Assembly: GCA_040954595.2 (NCBI GenBank)
Contig: CM082576.2
Coordinates: 17,980,001-18,044,000 of the forward strand
Source: Balanoglossus misakiensis
Lineage: Eukaryota; Hemichordata
Length of the DNA: 64,000 nt
Direction of reading: 5' to 3'
Position 1 is the stretch's first letter. Every line of letters begins with the position of its first letter. A program made the position numbers and the translations under genes. Shown piece by piece: positions 1 through 10,573 of the stretch. A model generated the notes under the pieces. The model ran no database searches. It was not told the DNA's origin and saw only the letters and a program-made list of their open reading frames with translations.

Positions 1-958
1 CATTATTGGTAAAAAATCTTCATTTCTGAAAGTGATCGGCCTACTTCTTTGAAATTTAGTATGAAGCTTCTTATAGGTTGTCTGAGTAACCATGGTTTTG
101 TTCAAATTATTGCAAAAAATTACATATTTATAATTTTGATGATAATTTTTTTGTTATTTTTCCCCTCTGAAACCGCTTGTCAGATTGCTTTGATTGATTC
201 GCTTTTTGGCAGGCATGTTCCTTGTGGTGATTGAAGTTAGGATTTTGAACAATTTTGGTGATATTTGCTTGTATGATTTTTTGCCACTTTTGAACAAATA
301 TTTAGCGAGTTTTTTGCAAATTATTGATTTTGGTTAGCAAATCTTCTAAACTCATGTCCAGTTGCATTGAAAGTTACTGTTTACAAGGTATTGGTACCCC
401 GAGACTGTTTACACTACATGTTTACATAACTTAATAGGCCAGCTGTTACAGAGACCATTAGCTATTGAATGTCTGTTAGTCTGTCCAAGGGCTGACTGTA
501 AGAAGTTGCTTGTCATGTGTGTTTCTACACACAATTTTTGGTCAAACATAAATTTTTCTTGCATCACTTGTAAGACTGCCATGACACATGACAGTCTATT
601 GGGTATGGTCCTTGTTAATTTTTTTACATTTTCATATTTATATATGGTTAGGTCATATCCGCTTGCCAGTGTCGCATGTGATTTTTATTCTTGTCTATAA
701 CTAATTCCGTGTAATCCTCAAATGGGACCACAGTGTCCTTGACGCTATTTTTTCATAGTCATCCCTAAAAGTCTGGTGTTATGTGCCCCCCCCCCCCCCA
801 ATTTCTCATGTAAAAAAACCGATGGCCCCCTGGAAATCCTACAGCCACCTCAATTCCTGGGGAAGTATATTCTCAACACTCCCTTATATCACATCCCATA
901 TATTGCGACCTACAGGTTTATGATTTGTTACTAACTGCTATGCATATTTCATTCACAG

Positions 959-1043
959 ATGGAAGCCATGATTGTCGCAATTTCAACTGGTCCAGGGTTT
1001 CTCGTTCTCCTGTGCGCTGAAGCTTGGTTAAGACTACTTTCTG
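959..1043 (+). other. Exon-like segment A
   Basis: An 85-bp segment is bounded on the left by a pyrimidine-rich tract ending TTCATTCACAG and on the right by CTG followed by the donor-like GTAAGCATG. It begins ATGGAAGCC and stays open for 27 codons in the first frame. The flanking sequence resembles that around segment B at 1557-1658, so the two may be copies of one repeat that carries splice-like borders. It could be a non-coding RNA exon or chance. No protein family is recognised. Confidence 0.25.
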
Positions 1044-1556
1044 GTAAGCATGAGTTCATCTATATTTGCTTTTTTAGGGCATTATTGATTTCCTGTAATG
1101 TGATTATGATGAGGTGAATGAACTGGACATAAATTCAGTTTGGACACATTTAGAATTGGCAGAATTACCCATAGCTATAATTGTATATAGGCGCCTTGAA
1201 TTTAATTATTTGTTTGCCGTCCATGGGTGGGTATGTTTTAGGTACAGTGTTATTAAGTCTGTGTGCATGTTTTTGTTGTTTACACATAAATATCATTTGT
1301 CTCCTGATTGCCATGTAAGAGAATACCCATATGGAGCTTCTATACTCTGCAGTACTATTACTTAGTCAGATGTAAATGGAGTTTCAAAATTGCTGTTTCA
1401 CAGATTTATCTGCTAAGTATTCTATTGTTATGCGTTGTCACAACACAGCCTTGACCCTACATTATACCATGTTCTGCATATTTTGACTTATTAGTATGAC
1501 ATAATGCAAGTTTGTGATTGGTTACTTATAAACATGCACATATATTTGATTCACAG

Positions 1557-1658
1557 GTGGACTGTCTTAAATGGTCATCATTAGGCTGTGCAGGAGGGGG
1601 AGAAGACCTTGGACCCTATGTTAAAGACCCTTGCGGCCCCGTCAAGTACCTTTTTCTG
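1557..1658 (+). other. Exon-like segment B
   Basis: A 102-bp segment is preceded by TTGATTCACAG and followed by CTG and GTAACC, the same border pattern as segment A about 600 bp upstream. The upstream 60 bases also resemble those of segment A, including the words TTTGTGATTGGTTACT and TGCACATATATTTGATTC. There is an early stop in the first frame, so a coding role is doubtful. A repeated non-coding exon or a diverged repeat is more likely. Confidence 0.22.
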
Positions 1659-2127
1659 GTAACCACAACTTGTTGTATACATGCTTCATAGCCAGTTTAT
1701 ATGTTACTGTTTTTAATCAAATAGTTAATTCACCCTCTCAATTTTATTGGGGCAGCAATCCACCGTTGGTTTATTATGCACACCTCTAATAATCACTTGT
1801 CGGATGAATATTCTCCACTTGGTAACCTTTATGTAGTGCTATCCTCCACGATCAAGAAGTGGGTTGATTATGACTATTTGAATAGGGTACCTAATTGTAT
1901 TAAGGGTATAGGGGAAGTATTTCACAAATGTTTGTGTACATGGATTTCTCATTTCAACTCATTGGAGATTTTTTTCCTTCATTTTGTGATCTTAGTTAGT
2001 TTGGCGCAAATTGTTGCCAGTTTTGCATATTTGTAATGTTTGGTCAATTTTTGCCATTCCGAGTCGAAAATCGTTTTTCTGAAACTTTTTGTCAGATAGC
2101 TTTGAAATTTGGAAGGCATGTTCCTAC

Positions 2128-2508
2128 TCAGGCGAGGGGTGTAAACCTAAGTAACTGTTGGTGTGAAATTTGGTGAAACTTTTGGGAAATTTTGCAACTT
2201 TTCATCAAAAATTGTTTGAAACTACTTGTCAGATTGATTGTAAATTTAGTCAATCTTTGTAGGCCCCATTCAATATATGTGTATACCACTGGGACCTTAT
2301 GCGATTCAGCTGCTTCTGTATCTATGTCCATCCACAACAAAAACTTATAGCCGCAATATTTGGAGTGTAAAGGCTGTTCTGTAGATATAATTTTGTTTAA
2401 GTTGTCATGGCCAAAAATGTGCAAATGAGCTTGAAAAACGTTAAATGGTCTAAACTCATCAACTACTGGGCAAATTGCTTTATAAATTTGTATGCATGAC
2501 GACTTCAA
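2128..2508 (-). other. Unrecognised ORF, 126 codons
   Basis: I do not recognise this protein. The frame is open for 126 codons on the minus strand in AT-rich repeat DNA. The first 85 residues (including FRPFNVFQAHLHIFGHDN and KFLLWMDIDTEAAESHKV) come from a stretch, about 2250-2508, that differs from the surrounding repeat. The C-terminal part is read from the repeat core itself, which argues against a functional gene. It could be a captured coding fragment or chance. Confidence 0.15.
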
Positions 2509-4467
2509 AGTCCTGCATGTTTTGAGCTCATATCATGAATTTTCTATTTTTTATGCTTGTTTGGACTTTTCCATATTTTTTGTAAATAAACAATTTATGG
2601 AAGTGATAGCCAATTTCTTTAAAATTTAGCATGAAGCTTCCTATATTTGATCTAAGGTGGCTTTTGTAAATTGCCTATTTGTAAGTTTGGGAGATTTTTA
2701 CCAATTTTGCTCAAAAATCATTTTCTCTGAAATCCCTCGTCAGATTGCTTTTAAATTTGGTTGGAACGTTCCTTGAGGTTACCCAAGTAAGATGTTGTAA
2801 AATGTTAGTGAAATTTGTGTTCTTGGGGCAATTTTTGCAATTTTCCATCAAAATTCGTATCCTTTAAACTATTTGTTGATAATAGCTGGTAGCCGATCAA
2901 AACTCTGGTTGTACTCAGCTTGTGACTGTCGATAAAACTATTATTTTCAATAAAAATCTGCCGAGAAAATGCAGACTGATTCCAAAGGATTCTTATCTTA
3001 AATAGTATATGCTGAAACTATTTCCGTCATAACAGAAGGGTTCAAAACGTAATAATCTAATGCTGTAAGTCGCAATCTCGCCTTCCTATCTCCAGTGAAA
3101 AATGATAAGACAACACCAATGGTATGAGTAATGATATAACCCATATTTATTTCAAGTTAACTAAACTGTGATAAAAGCAGTGATAGAACTGGTTTCAATT
3201 TAGAAGGTATTGCTTGGACCACGAAAAAAGACAATTAATACTGACAGTAATGAAACGCATCCCATCCATGCATTCATCAAAAGTAATTTCTCCATGCTTT
3301 TTGAGCAACTTGGCCTATGTATAGTACCCTATTGTCTCTCAATGCAAGCCACTTGCTTTCACAAAACAATCCCATTTTGCCACTTTGTACTGTTCTTTAT
3401 ATTTTGATCTGAATCTAAAAATACCATCGACTCATCCAGTGTGAGTTAGCACTGTAATGAGCCAAAGTTATAAATCCACAGTTACCCAGCAAATTTGATT
3501 TAATGCTTCCCAAAGGTATTGGTTTTGAACTCTCTTCTGAAATAGGTATGAAAATTTTAAAATTTCTACTGTTTCAACCCAGACTAGTTTATTTCTGAGT
3601 AAACAGAGAAATGACAACCGATAGATTATTCCTCTGTAATAAAGACATATGCAGACACAAGAAAAAGTCTGAACATAATCAGTACATTACTAAAACAGTG
3701 TAGGTACATTGTACTATAAACTCAGGAAGATAAGTGACTATTGTTTGCCAAAAATGGTCCCAAGTCATTTCTCAAGCAGAGCAGAATAGTAGCTTAGAGA
3801 AGCAAAGTGTGATGATTTAAAATGTGAAAAGGCAACACCAATCTCTAGCTCTGCTCTTAGCACTGCAAATGTTATCAGACAGGTAGATAGATGTTCAGTC
3901 ATCCTATGTCTGTCAACACTTTTTCTTTTCTGAAATCACTGGTGCAAGTGCTTTCAAATTTGGTATGCAGGTTTCTGGGGGTAGCGAAGTAATGCGTGTT
4001 CAAATTGTGTTGAATTCTGCATATTTGTAGTTTGAAACGAGTTTTTGCTGTCTTTGGAAGAAGAAGTAAGCTTGTAGGATTTCTTTGACTATGCAAGTTT
4101 CTAGGGATAACGCAAGTTGTTTCTTCAAAATGTGGTGAAATTTGCATTTTTTTTTTTTGGGGGGGGGGGGGGGGAATTTTCTCTGAAATTTAGTATGTAT
4201 CTCCATGAGGTTTGTGACATAACTTGCAATTTTGTATTTTGGGGGCAGTTGCCTTTTTATTTGGACTTAAAATCATATTAGAATATGCATATCTGATTGT
4301 CATGTCCACAGGGGTGATATTATTTGTTTACAGTATGACCGAATCTGTAAAGTTTTCATAATGATCTTTAAAATTGGTACGTCTAATTGTTTCGATCTTT
4401 GTTGTGAATTGTCCCTGAGTGCTCTTAGTCATTTTTTTAAAATTCTGCTGAATATTGCATTATTATT

Positions 4468-4499
4468 ACGGGCCCAAGCCAAGCCAGGCTTGGGCCTGT
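4468..4499. repeat. Hairpin inverted repeat, left copy
   Basis: The arms ACGGGCCCAAGCC and GGCTTGGGCCTGT are separated by AAGCCA, with one mismatch in the arm. It forms the left end of an 84-bp tandem duplication with a (CTTT)n run between the two hairpins. Confidence 0.85.
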
Positions 4500-4519
4500 A
4501 TTGGTTTCGTTGGGGTTTT

Positions 4520-4551
<32 letters not shown>

Positions 4552-4620
4552 ACGGGCCCAAGCCAAGCCAGGCTTGGGCCCGTATTGGTTTCGTTGGGGT
4601 TTTTCTTTCTTTCTTTATTC
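4500..4620. repeat. (CTTT)n microsatellite tracts
   Basis: Two runs of TTTC/CTTT follow each hairpin, at about 4517-4550 and 4601-4616, each introduced by the same TATTGGTTTCGTTGGGG word. They sit at one end of the interspersed repeat. Confidence 0.85.
4552..4583. repeat. Hairpin inverted repeat, right copy
   Basis: The arms ACGGGCCCAAGCC and GGCTTGGGCCCGT pair perfectly over 13 bp around the loop AAGCCA. It lies 84 bp downstream of the left copy. The TTGGGCCCG word recurs near 6764 at the end of the downstream 1.09-kb unit, so the hairpin is probably a terminal structure of the repeat family. Confidence 0.9.
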
Positions 4621-6795
4621 TTGGTTCATTTCTTTCGCGCTCTAGATCTCAGACACCGCTGCAGGTACAGTTCTCAAACTTGCTACAGTGGTCAAGGTCA
4701 ATGAGTAGATGTGCAGTGACTTGTGAATACTTAATTAGTCACGTGACTTGGCGGCCATATTGGATTTTCTGAAAAAATGCAAATCTCAGATCTCAGAAAC
4801 TACAAGTCAGATCGACTTCAGATTTGGCGTGCTGGTAGTATACCCTCTGCCCATCATTTTTGTAATTGGATATTTTGCTGTCAATGTTGCAGTTTTTTTG
4901 CTACAGTTGTTTTTCTGAAATCTGGTCAAAATTTCAAAAATCCTCTTCTCCAGAACCGGCGATAACCGAGTCACGCCATTTGGGTTATGTGGTCACCTAA
5001 CTGATGTCTATCAAGTTTGCGAAGATCATTGTGATTGGTCAAAGATTATGGCGGCCATATTGAATTTTCGAAAAACCATAGTAAAATTTCAAAAATCTTC
5101 TCCTCCAGAACGGGCGATAACCGAGTCACAAGATTTGGTGTGTGTGGTCATTAAACGGATGTCTATCAAGTTTGCGAAGGGGAATGTGATTGGTTGAAGA
5201 TTATGGCGGCCATATTGGATTTTGTGAAAAACGATTAAAAAGTAAAAATTCCTTTTCTAGCCTAAAAATTGATAGCACAGAAATTCTTTTTATGGATATG
5301 AATCATCATATGACAAGAATAAGCTATAAATATTTTTGTAATTTTGCAATGACCTTTGACCTACTTTTGACGAATCATTTTTCTGCATATCTAATTCCAG
5401 GCTAACCAATAGGGCTATAAGTTTGGTTTTTGATGTATGTGGATTTGTATGTGATCAAAACATTTTGCTACTTTTCATGACCCCTTTCACCTCTGGTGAC
5501 CTCATTAAATATGCGCATACCTAATTAATGATGAACCAATAGACCTAGAGGTTTTGTTTTTGTTAAACATGGACCAGTATGGGGTCAAAATATTTTGCCC
5601 AAATGTTGGGTGACCTCGGGTGACCTTTGACCTACTTAACACTATATTAGCATCAGATCAGATAATAGAGCTTTGGCCCGGACAATGCTGCTTGCAGCTT
5701 TAATTTATTCTTGGTTCACTTCTTTCGCGCTCTAGATCTCAGACACCGCTGCAGGTACAGTTCTCAAACTTGCTACAGTGGTCAAGGTCAATGAGTAGAT
5801 GTGCAGTGACTTGTGAATACTTAATTAGTCACGTGACATGGCGGCCATATTGGATTTTCTGAAAAAATGCAAATCTCAGATCTCAGAAACTACAAGTCAG
5901 ATCGAGTTCAGATTTGGCGTGCTGGTAGTATACCCTCTGCCCATCATTTTTGTAATTGGATATTTTGCTGTCAATGTTGCAGTTTTTTTGCTACAGTTGT
6001 TTTTCTGAAATCTGGTCAAAATTTCAAAAATCTTCTTCTCCAGAACCGGCGATAACCGAGTCACGCCGTTTGGGGTATGTGGTCACCTAACTGATGTCTA
6101 TCAAGTTTGCGAAGATCATTGTGATTGGTCGAAGATTATGGCGGCCATATTGGATTTTCGAAAAACCATAGTAAAACTTCAAAAATCTTCTTCTCCAGAA
6201 CGGGCGATAACCGAGTCACAAGATTTGGTGTGTGTGGTCATTAAACAGATGTCTATCAAGTTTGCGAAGGGGAATGTGATTGGTCGAAGATTATGGCGGC
6301 CATATTGGATTTTGTGAAAAACGATTAAAAAGTAAAAATTCCTTTTCTAGCCTAAAAATTGATAGCACAGAAATTCTTTTTATGGATATGAATCATCATA
6401 TGACAAGAATAACCTATAAATATTTTGGTAATTTTGGCAATGACCTTTGACCTACTTTTGACGCATCATTTTTCTGCATATCTAATTCCAGGCTAACCAA
6501 TAGGGCTATAAGTTTGGTGTTTGATGTATGTGGATTTGTATGTGATCAAAAAATTTTGCTACTTTTCATGACCCCTTTGACCTCTGCTGACCTCATTAAA
6601 TATGCATATACCTAATTACAGATGAACCAATAGACCTAGAGGTTTTGTTTTTGTTATACATGGACCAGTATGGGGTCAAAATATTTTGCCCAAATGTTGG
6701 GTGACCTCGGGTGACCTTTGACCTACTTAACACTATATTAGCATCAGATCAGATAATAGAGCTTGGGCCCGGACAATGCTGCTTGCAGCTTTAAT
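4615..6795. repeat. 1.09-kb tandem duplication, two copies
   Basis: Unit 1 covers 4615-5704 and unit 2 covers 5705-6795. Each starts TTATTCTTGGTTCA, carries several copies of GGCGGCCATATTGGATTTT, and ends with GGCCCGGACAATGCTGCTTGCAGCTTTAAT. The copies differ at only scattered bases. The unit end contains the palindrome GCTGC-TT-GCAGC about 5 bases before the junction. The short ORFs at 4777-4965 and 5867-6055 are the same stretch in both units and show no protein family. The terminal microsatellite plus end hairpin is reminiscent of non-autonomous Helitron-related elements, but the class is not proven. Confidence 0.85.
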
Positions 6796-7224
6796 TTTAT
6801 GTCTGAGTCTGAAGAGTAGTCCTCTTCTCTGAAACCCCTTGCCCTAAAGTCAGGTGTCAAATAGTATAATTTGCATATTTGTTGCATATGGGATATTGTT
6901 GCAGTTTTTTGAAGTTCAAGATGGCTGCCAATCTTTGTTTTAACTCTTTGGAAAAACATTTATTTAAATACTTTTCTGAAAACAAGGTGGTGAACATCAC
7001 ATGTTTTCAAACAGTAATTGATATAGCTATCATTGTTTCTGAAAATCTTAACTTGTAGGATTCTTTTTTAATCTCTAGCATCTGCAAAGACCACTAAAAC
7101 AGCAACTCTATAAAAAGTCTTATTGCTTAGTACTGACACAAGGTGGTAAAAAGATATGCAGCTTTTGACTTCTTACAGGCTTACATTTTGTTAGTGATAT
7201 CAGTCCCTTTTTGGTATTGTGCTG

Positions 7225-7893
7225 GTTTTTTTCAGGAGCTTGGGCCCCATTCCCTGGATTTTTTTTGCACACCTGGCTCTGAAAAGCTGCCACACCTAGG
7301 CTTCTCAAATTTGTCACAGCTGTCCTTGCCAACGAGTGTGCACCTTGAAATTCAAATCAGTTATTTGACCTGGCAGCCATATTCAGTTAAACTTTTTGAA
7401 TTAATGCAAATTAGCTGGGACAATTTGAAATTGGTCAAAACTCAGAAACTCGACAACCACTGGTCAGATTGATTTGACAATTGGTATGCAAGTACCTTAT
7501 GTCAACCACATACAGTCCTATATTTTTTTGAACAAATAGTTTGAATATTCTATTTTTATGCATTTTTTCATCATTTTTGGCAAAAAGTCTACTTTTCTAG
7601 AATTGATGAGTCGACTTCTTTGGGCGACGGCAAAGGCTAGGGGGGAATTTAAACGGATTTTATTGCCTCTATGTGTGTGTCTGTCTGTCTGTACTCCTGT
7701 GTAGACTTCTTTTAGTGTAATCACTAAATGAGACCACAGTGTCCCTGACGCGATTTTCAGTGACCCCAGGGTAACCTTTGACCAGCTTTCCTATATCTTA
7801 GTATTCACAGCAGAATACAGCCTTGGCATACTAACCCTGGTAACCATGGGAACTGTTTGGGCCCCACCAATGGTGCTGGCAGCTTTAATTTTT
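7225..7893. repeat. Older copy of the 1.09-kb repeat family
   Basis: The segment starts near AGGAGCTTGGGCCCC and ends TGTTTGGGCCCC, then CCAATGGTGCTGGCAGCTTTAAT, matching the start and end words of the unit at 4.6-6.8 kb with many differences. The interior preserves the order of blocks (TCTCAAATTTGTCACAGCTGTCC, then GACCTGGCAGCCATATT, then CTCAGAAACTC). No gene is seen between 6796 and 8017. Confidence 0.6.
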
Positions 7894-8017
7894 AAATGAT
7901 TTCTTCTTATCATTGTTTTTTTATCAATGATGATGACTTGATCTAATCAGTTTTTTAAAATAATTTCATTCTTTTTTTACATTAGGTTCATTGGTAAAAC
8001 TGCTGCTAGAGGTAGTG

Positions 8018-8640
8018 TAATACTTGTAACGACGCCGCCACCTAATACTGTACTGGAGAGATGAACTTAATACTTGTAACGACGCCGCCACCTAATACTG
8101 TACTGGAGAGATGAACTTAATACTTGTAACGACGCCGCCACCTAATACTGTACTGGAGAGATGAACTTAATACTTGTAACGACGCCGCCACCTAATACTG
8201 TACTGGAGAGATGAACTTAATACTTGTAACGACGCCGCCACCTAATACTGTACTGGAGGGATGAACTTAATACTTGTAACGACGCCGCCACCTAATACTG
8301 TACTGGAGGGATGAACTTAATACTTGTAACGACGCCGCCACCTAATACTGTACTGGAGAGATGAACTTAATACTTGTAACGACGCCGCCACCTAATACTG
8401 TACTGGAGAGATGAACTTAATACTTGTAACGACGCCGCCACCTAATACTGTACTGGAGGGATGAACTTAATACTTGTAACGACGCCGCCACCTAATACTG
8501 TACTGGAGGGATGAACATAATACTTGTAACGCCGCCGCCACCTAATACTGTAACTGGAGGGATGAACTTAATACTTGTAACGATGCCGCCACCTAATACT
8601 GTACTGGAGGGATGAACTTAAACTTGTAACGACGCCAGAT
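8018..8640. repeat. 50-bp minisatellite, about 12 copies
   Basis: The unit CCTAATACTGTACTGGAG, then RGATGAACTTAATACTTGTAACGACGCCGCCA, repeats every 50 bp from about 8041. Copies are nearly identical; the last two carry single-base changes and a one-base insertion. The array is preceded by TTTTTTTACATTAGGTTCATTGG, and a second copy of that acceptor-like border occurs 70-110 bp past the array at 8711-8737. Confidence 0.95.
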
Positions 8641-8821
8641 GATGCTTCTGTGACCAGAGGGATGAACAACGCCATGATTTGTTGATCTGATCTAATTAAT
8701 AATATTCATTCTTTTTTTTTCAATAGGTTCATTGGTAATATCATCGCCGGAGGGAGTCTAATCAATATCTACAACAACGCTGCGCCAGATAACAATATCA
8801 TAACCAGAGGGATGCTGTCAA

Positions 8822-9010
8822 TAGGTTAGGTTAATAAAAATGGTTTAATCTGAGGGAATGGTAAAGGGTTGGTGTATGAATATGTTAGGGTAATAAAAAA
8901 TGGTATAATCTAACGGAATGGTGAAGGGTTGGTGTATGAATAGGTTAGGCTAATAAAAAATGGTATAATGTAATGGAATGTAATGGAATGGTGAAGGGTT
9001 GGTGTATGAT
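8822..9010. repeat. 60-bp AT-rich tandem repeat, three copies
   Basis: The unit is GGTTAGGNTAATAAAAAATGG, then TATAATCTNANGGAATGG, then TGAAGGGTTGGTGTATGAATA. It recurs at about 8825, 8885 and 8945. DNA from 9010 to 9400 is AT-rich and holds many loose GGTATAAT words but no gene. Confidence 0.8.
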
Positions 9011-9426
9011 GACAGTGTGCACAAGGGTACTGTAACAAAACTGTCTGCATGGGTATAATATTATGGTTTCAAGGGTATGATAAGTAATTAAAATACTATA
9101 AAAACAAGGGTAATGCCACATGGTAAATAAAAACTGTACATGTACAGAGGGTAAATACCGGTATAATATATAAGGGTGTAAACATCAATGGTGTAATAAT
9201 AAAAAATGGGTAACACAAGGTTTTGGTGGTATAATAATAATAAAATGGTATTAACTTGATGGTATAAACATTATGGGATGTGTATAAATGGTGTTAATAT
9301 TACAAAGGTATGATGATTAATTGGGGTGTAATAATAAGAAATTTAAAATCATTGGATAATTTATTAGTGTCAGGTTGGGTAAAATAATTTTTGCTATGCA
9401 TTCGTGTAATTTGTCTGCCGATTTTT

Positions 9427-9637
9427 TGTAGCGTTACCCGCGTTCGCGTTCTTCATTGCAGGTCGCTCGTCGTGTAATGGAATTTCGCCGTGTGCCCGTT
9501 TGATTCGCCGATGGATTTTTTTACAACGTTACCCGCGTTCGCGTTCTTCATCGCAGTTCGCTCGTCGTGTAATGGAATTTCGCCGTGTGCCCGTTTGATT
9601 CACCGATGGATTTTTTGCTTTCGTCATCGTAATTCCC
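9427..9637. repeat. 105-bp GC-richer direct repeat, two copies
   Basis: GCGTTACCCGCGTTCGCG at 9431 recurs as ACGTTACCCGCGTTCGCG at about 9536. The following GCTCGTCGTGTAATGG and CCGTGTGCCCGTTTGATT words are in the same order in both copies. A 120-codon frame running through it at 9490-9852 shows no family and is probably incidental. Confidence 0.85.
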
Positions 9638-10043
9638 GCATCAACACGAATCCTCAATCTCATGTAACAACAATACATCAAAATGTACACAGAAAAATAG
9701 GAGTCGGCAAGACAATTCTGGTTAGTGTGAGCCCCAACCTTTTAAAATTCACAACGGGGGAGGGGGCAGTTTTTCCTCATTTTATATTTGGCTCGAGGTT
9801 TTTAACTGTCCCCAGGCGCGTAAAGTTAGTTAGTTTATCACACAGAATGTAATTATCTTGCTTGATTTAAAAAAACACTAAAATTGTATGGGGGAGCTTC
9901 TTGCGATTTGCACTTAAGAAACTGATGGTTTTTACCCATAGGTAATAATTAGTATTAACACATAATTGCCTAGAAATAAAAATTAACTCAAGGGTAGAAT
10001 GCAACAGTTTATTTTGTGCAATATCAACAGGAGCTATTTTGGC

Positions 10044-10150
10044 ACATTATTTCAGTTTGATAAACACTGTTTTTGCTCATTGTTTCATTTCGACCACATT
10101 ATTTCAGTTTGATAAAAACTGTTTTTGCTTATTGTTTTATTTCAACCACT
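10044..10150. repeat. 52-bp direct repeat, two copies
   Basis: ACATTATTTCAGTTTGATAA begins at 10044 and again at 10096, followed in both by ACTGTTTTTGCTNATTG. No gene is visible from 9853 to 10573. Confidence 0.7.
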
Positions 10151-10282
10151 TTTGTCACCTTGTTTTAAATTGAATGCAAGCATTGTTTCTGTTTGACCAC
10201 TACTTGGGGTAATTGTTCCAAATTGGTATGCAAGATATTTTACATCAGTAGTTAGCCATCTAGCCACACTTTAGCTGCACAG

Positions 10283-10410
10283 CATATGAAAAATAATGAA
10301 ATTCATGCAAAAAGCAAAAAAGTATTATGGGTATAATGCCATTGCAGCATTGGCGGTTCGACTCCGTCGATACTTACTTTGAAGCATAAGTCTTCATTAT
10401 TTTTCATATG
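10283..10410. mobile_element. Short hairpin (MITE-like) element with B-box-like core
   Basis: CATATGAAAAATAATGAA at 10283-10300 is repeated as a perfect 18-bp inverted copy at 10393-10410. The intervening 92 bases contain GGCGGTTCGACTCCGTC near 10350. That word forms a 5-bp stem with a TTCGACT loop, like a tRNA T-arm or pol III B box. No A box or full cloverleaf is seen. It may be a miniature inverted-repeat element or a tRNA-derived fragment. Confidence 0.5.
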
Positions 10411-10573
10411 TAATAAATAAAACTATTCCAAATTCATATCTTTGTTTTCAGTTTGTGCTTTTGCTTCAGTTAGGGGGCCCACACTTACCAAACCTGTCTT
10501 GCCATCTTTTCACATACCTTTAAATATGCAGCGCCAGCAGTAGGCAGTATTTGATCAAATTGACCCACAAATC

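Larger units (their letters stand above)
1..4460. repeat. Diverged interspersed repeat region
   Basis: No gene is recognisable here. The stretch is built from diverged copies of a repeat whose core reads roughly TCTGAAA, then GTCAGATTGCTTTGAAATTTGG, then a pyrimidine-rich GTTCC block. Copies are visible near 20-110, 150-240, 2060-2120, 2215-2260, 2590-2660, 2715-2780 and 3920-3980. A poly-C run at 787-799 and a T/G run at 4148-4174 are simple sequence. Two exon-like segments and one unrecognised ORF inside it are listed separately. The repeat family is related to the better preserved copies at 4.6-7.9 kb. Confidence 0.6.

Noticed and set aside
8018-8640. CRISPR-like regular repeat
   Set aside because: Units are contiguous 50-bp copies with no unique spacers, and the genome is eukaryotic.
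10340-10370. tRNA gene
   Set aside because: Only a T-arm-like word is present; no A box, anticodon arm or acceptor stem could be folded.
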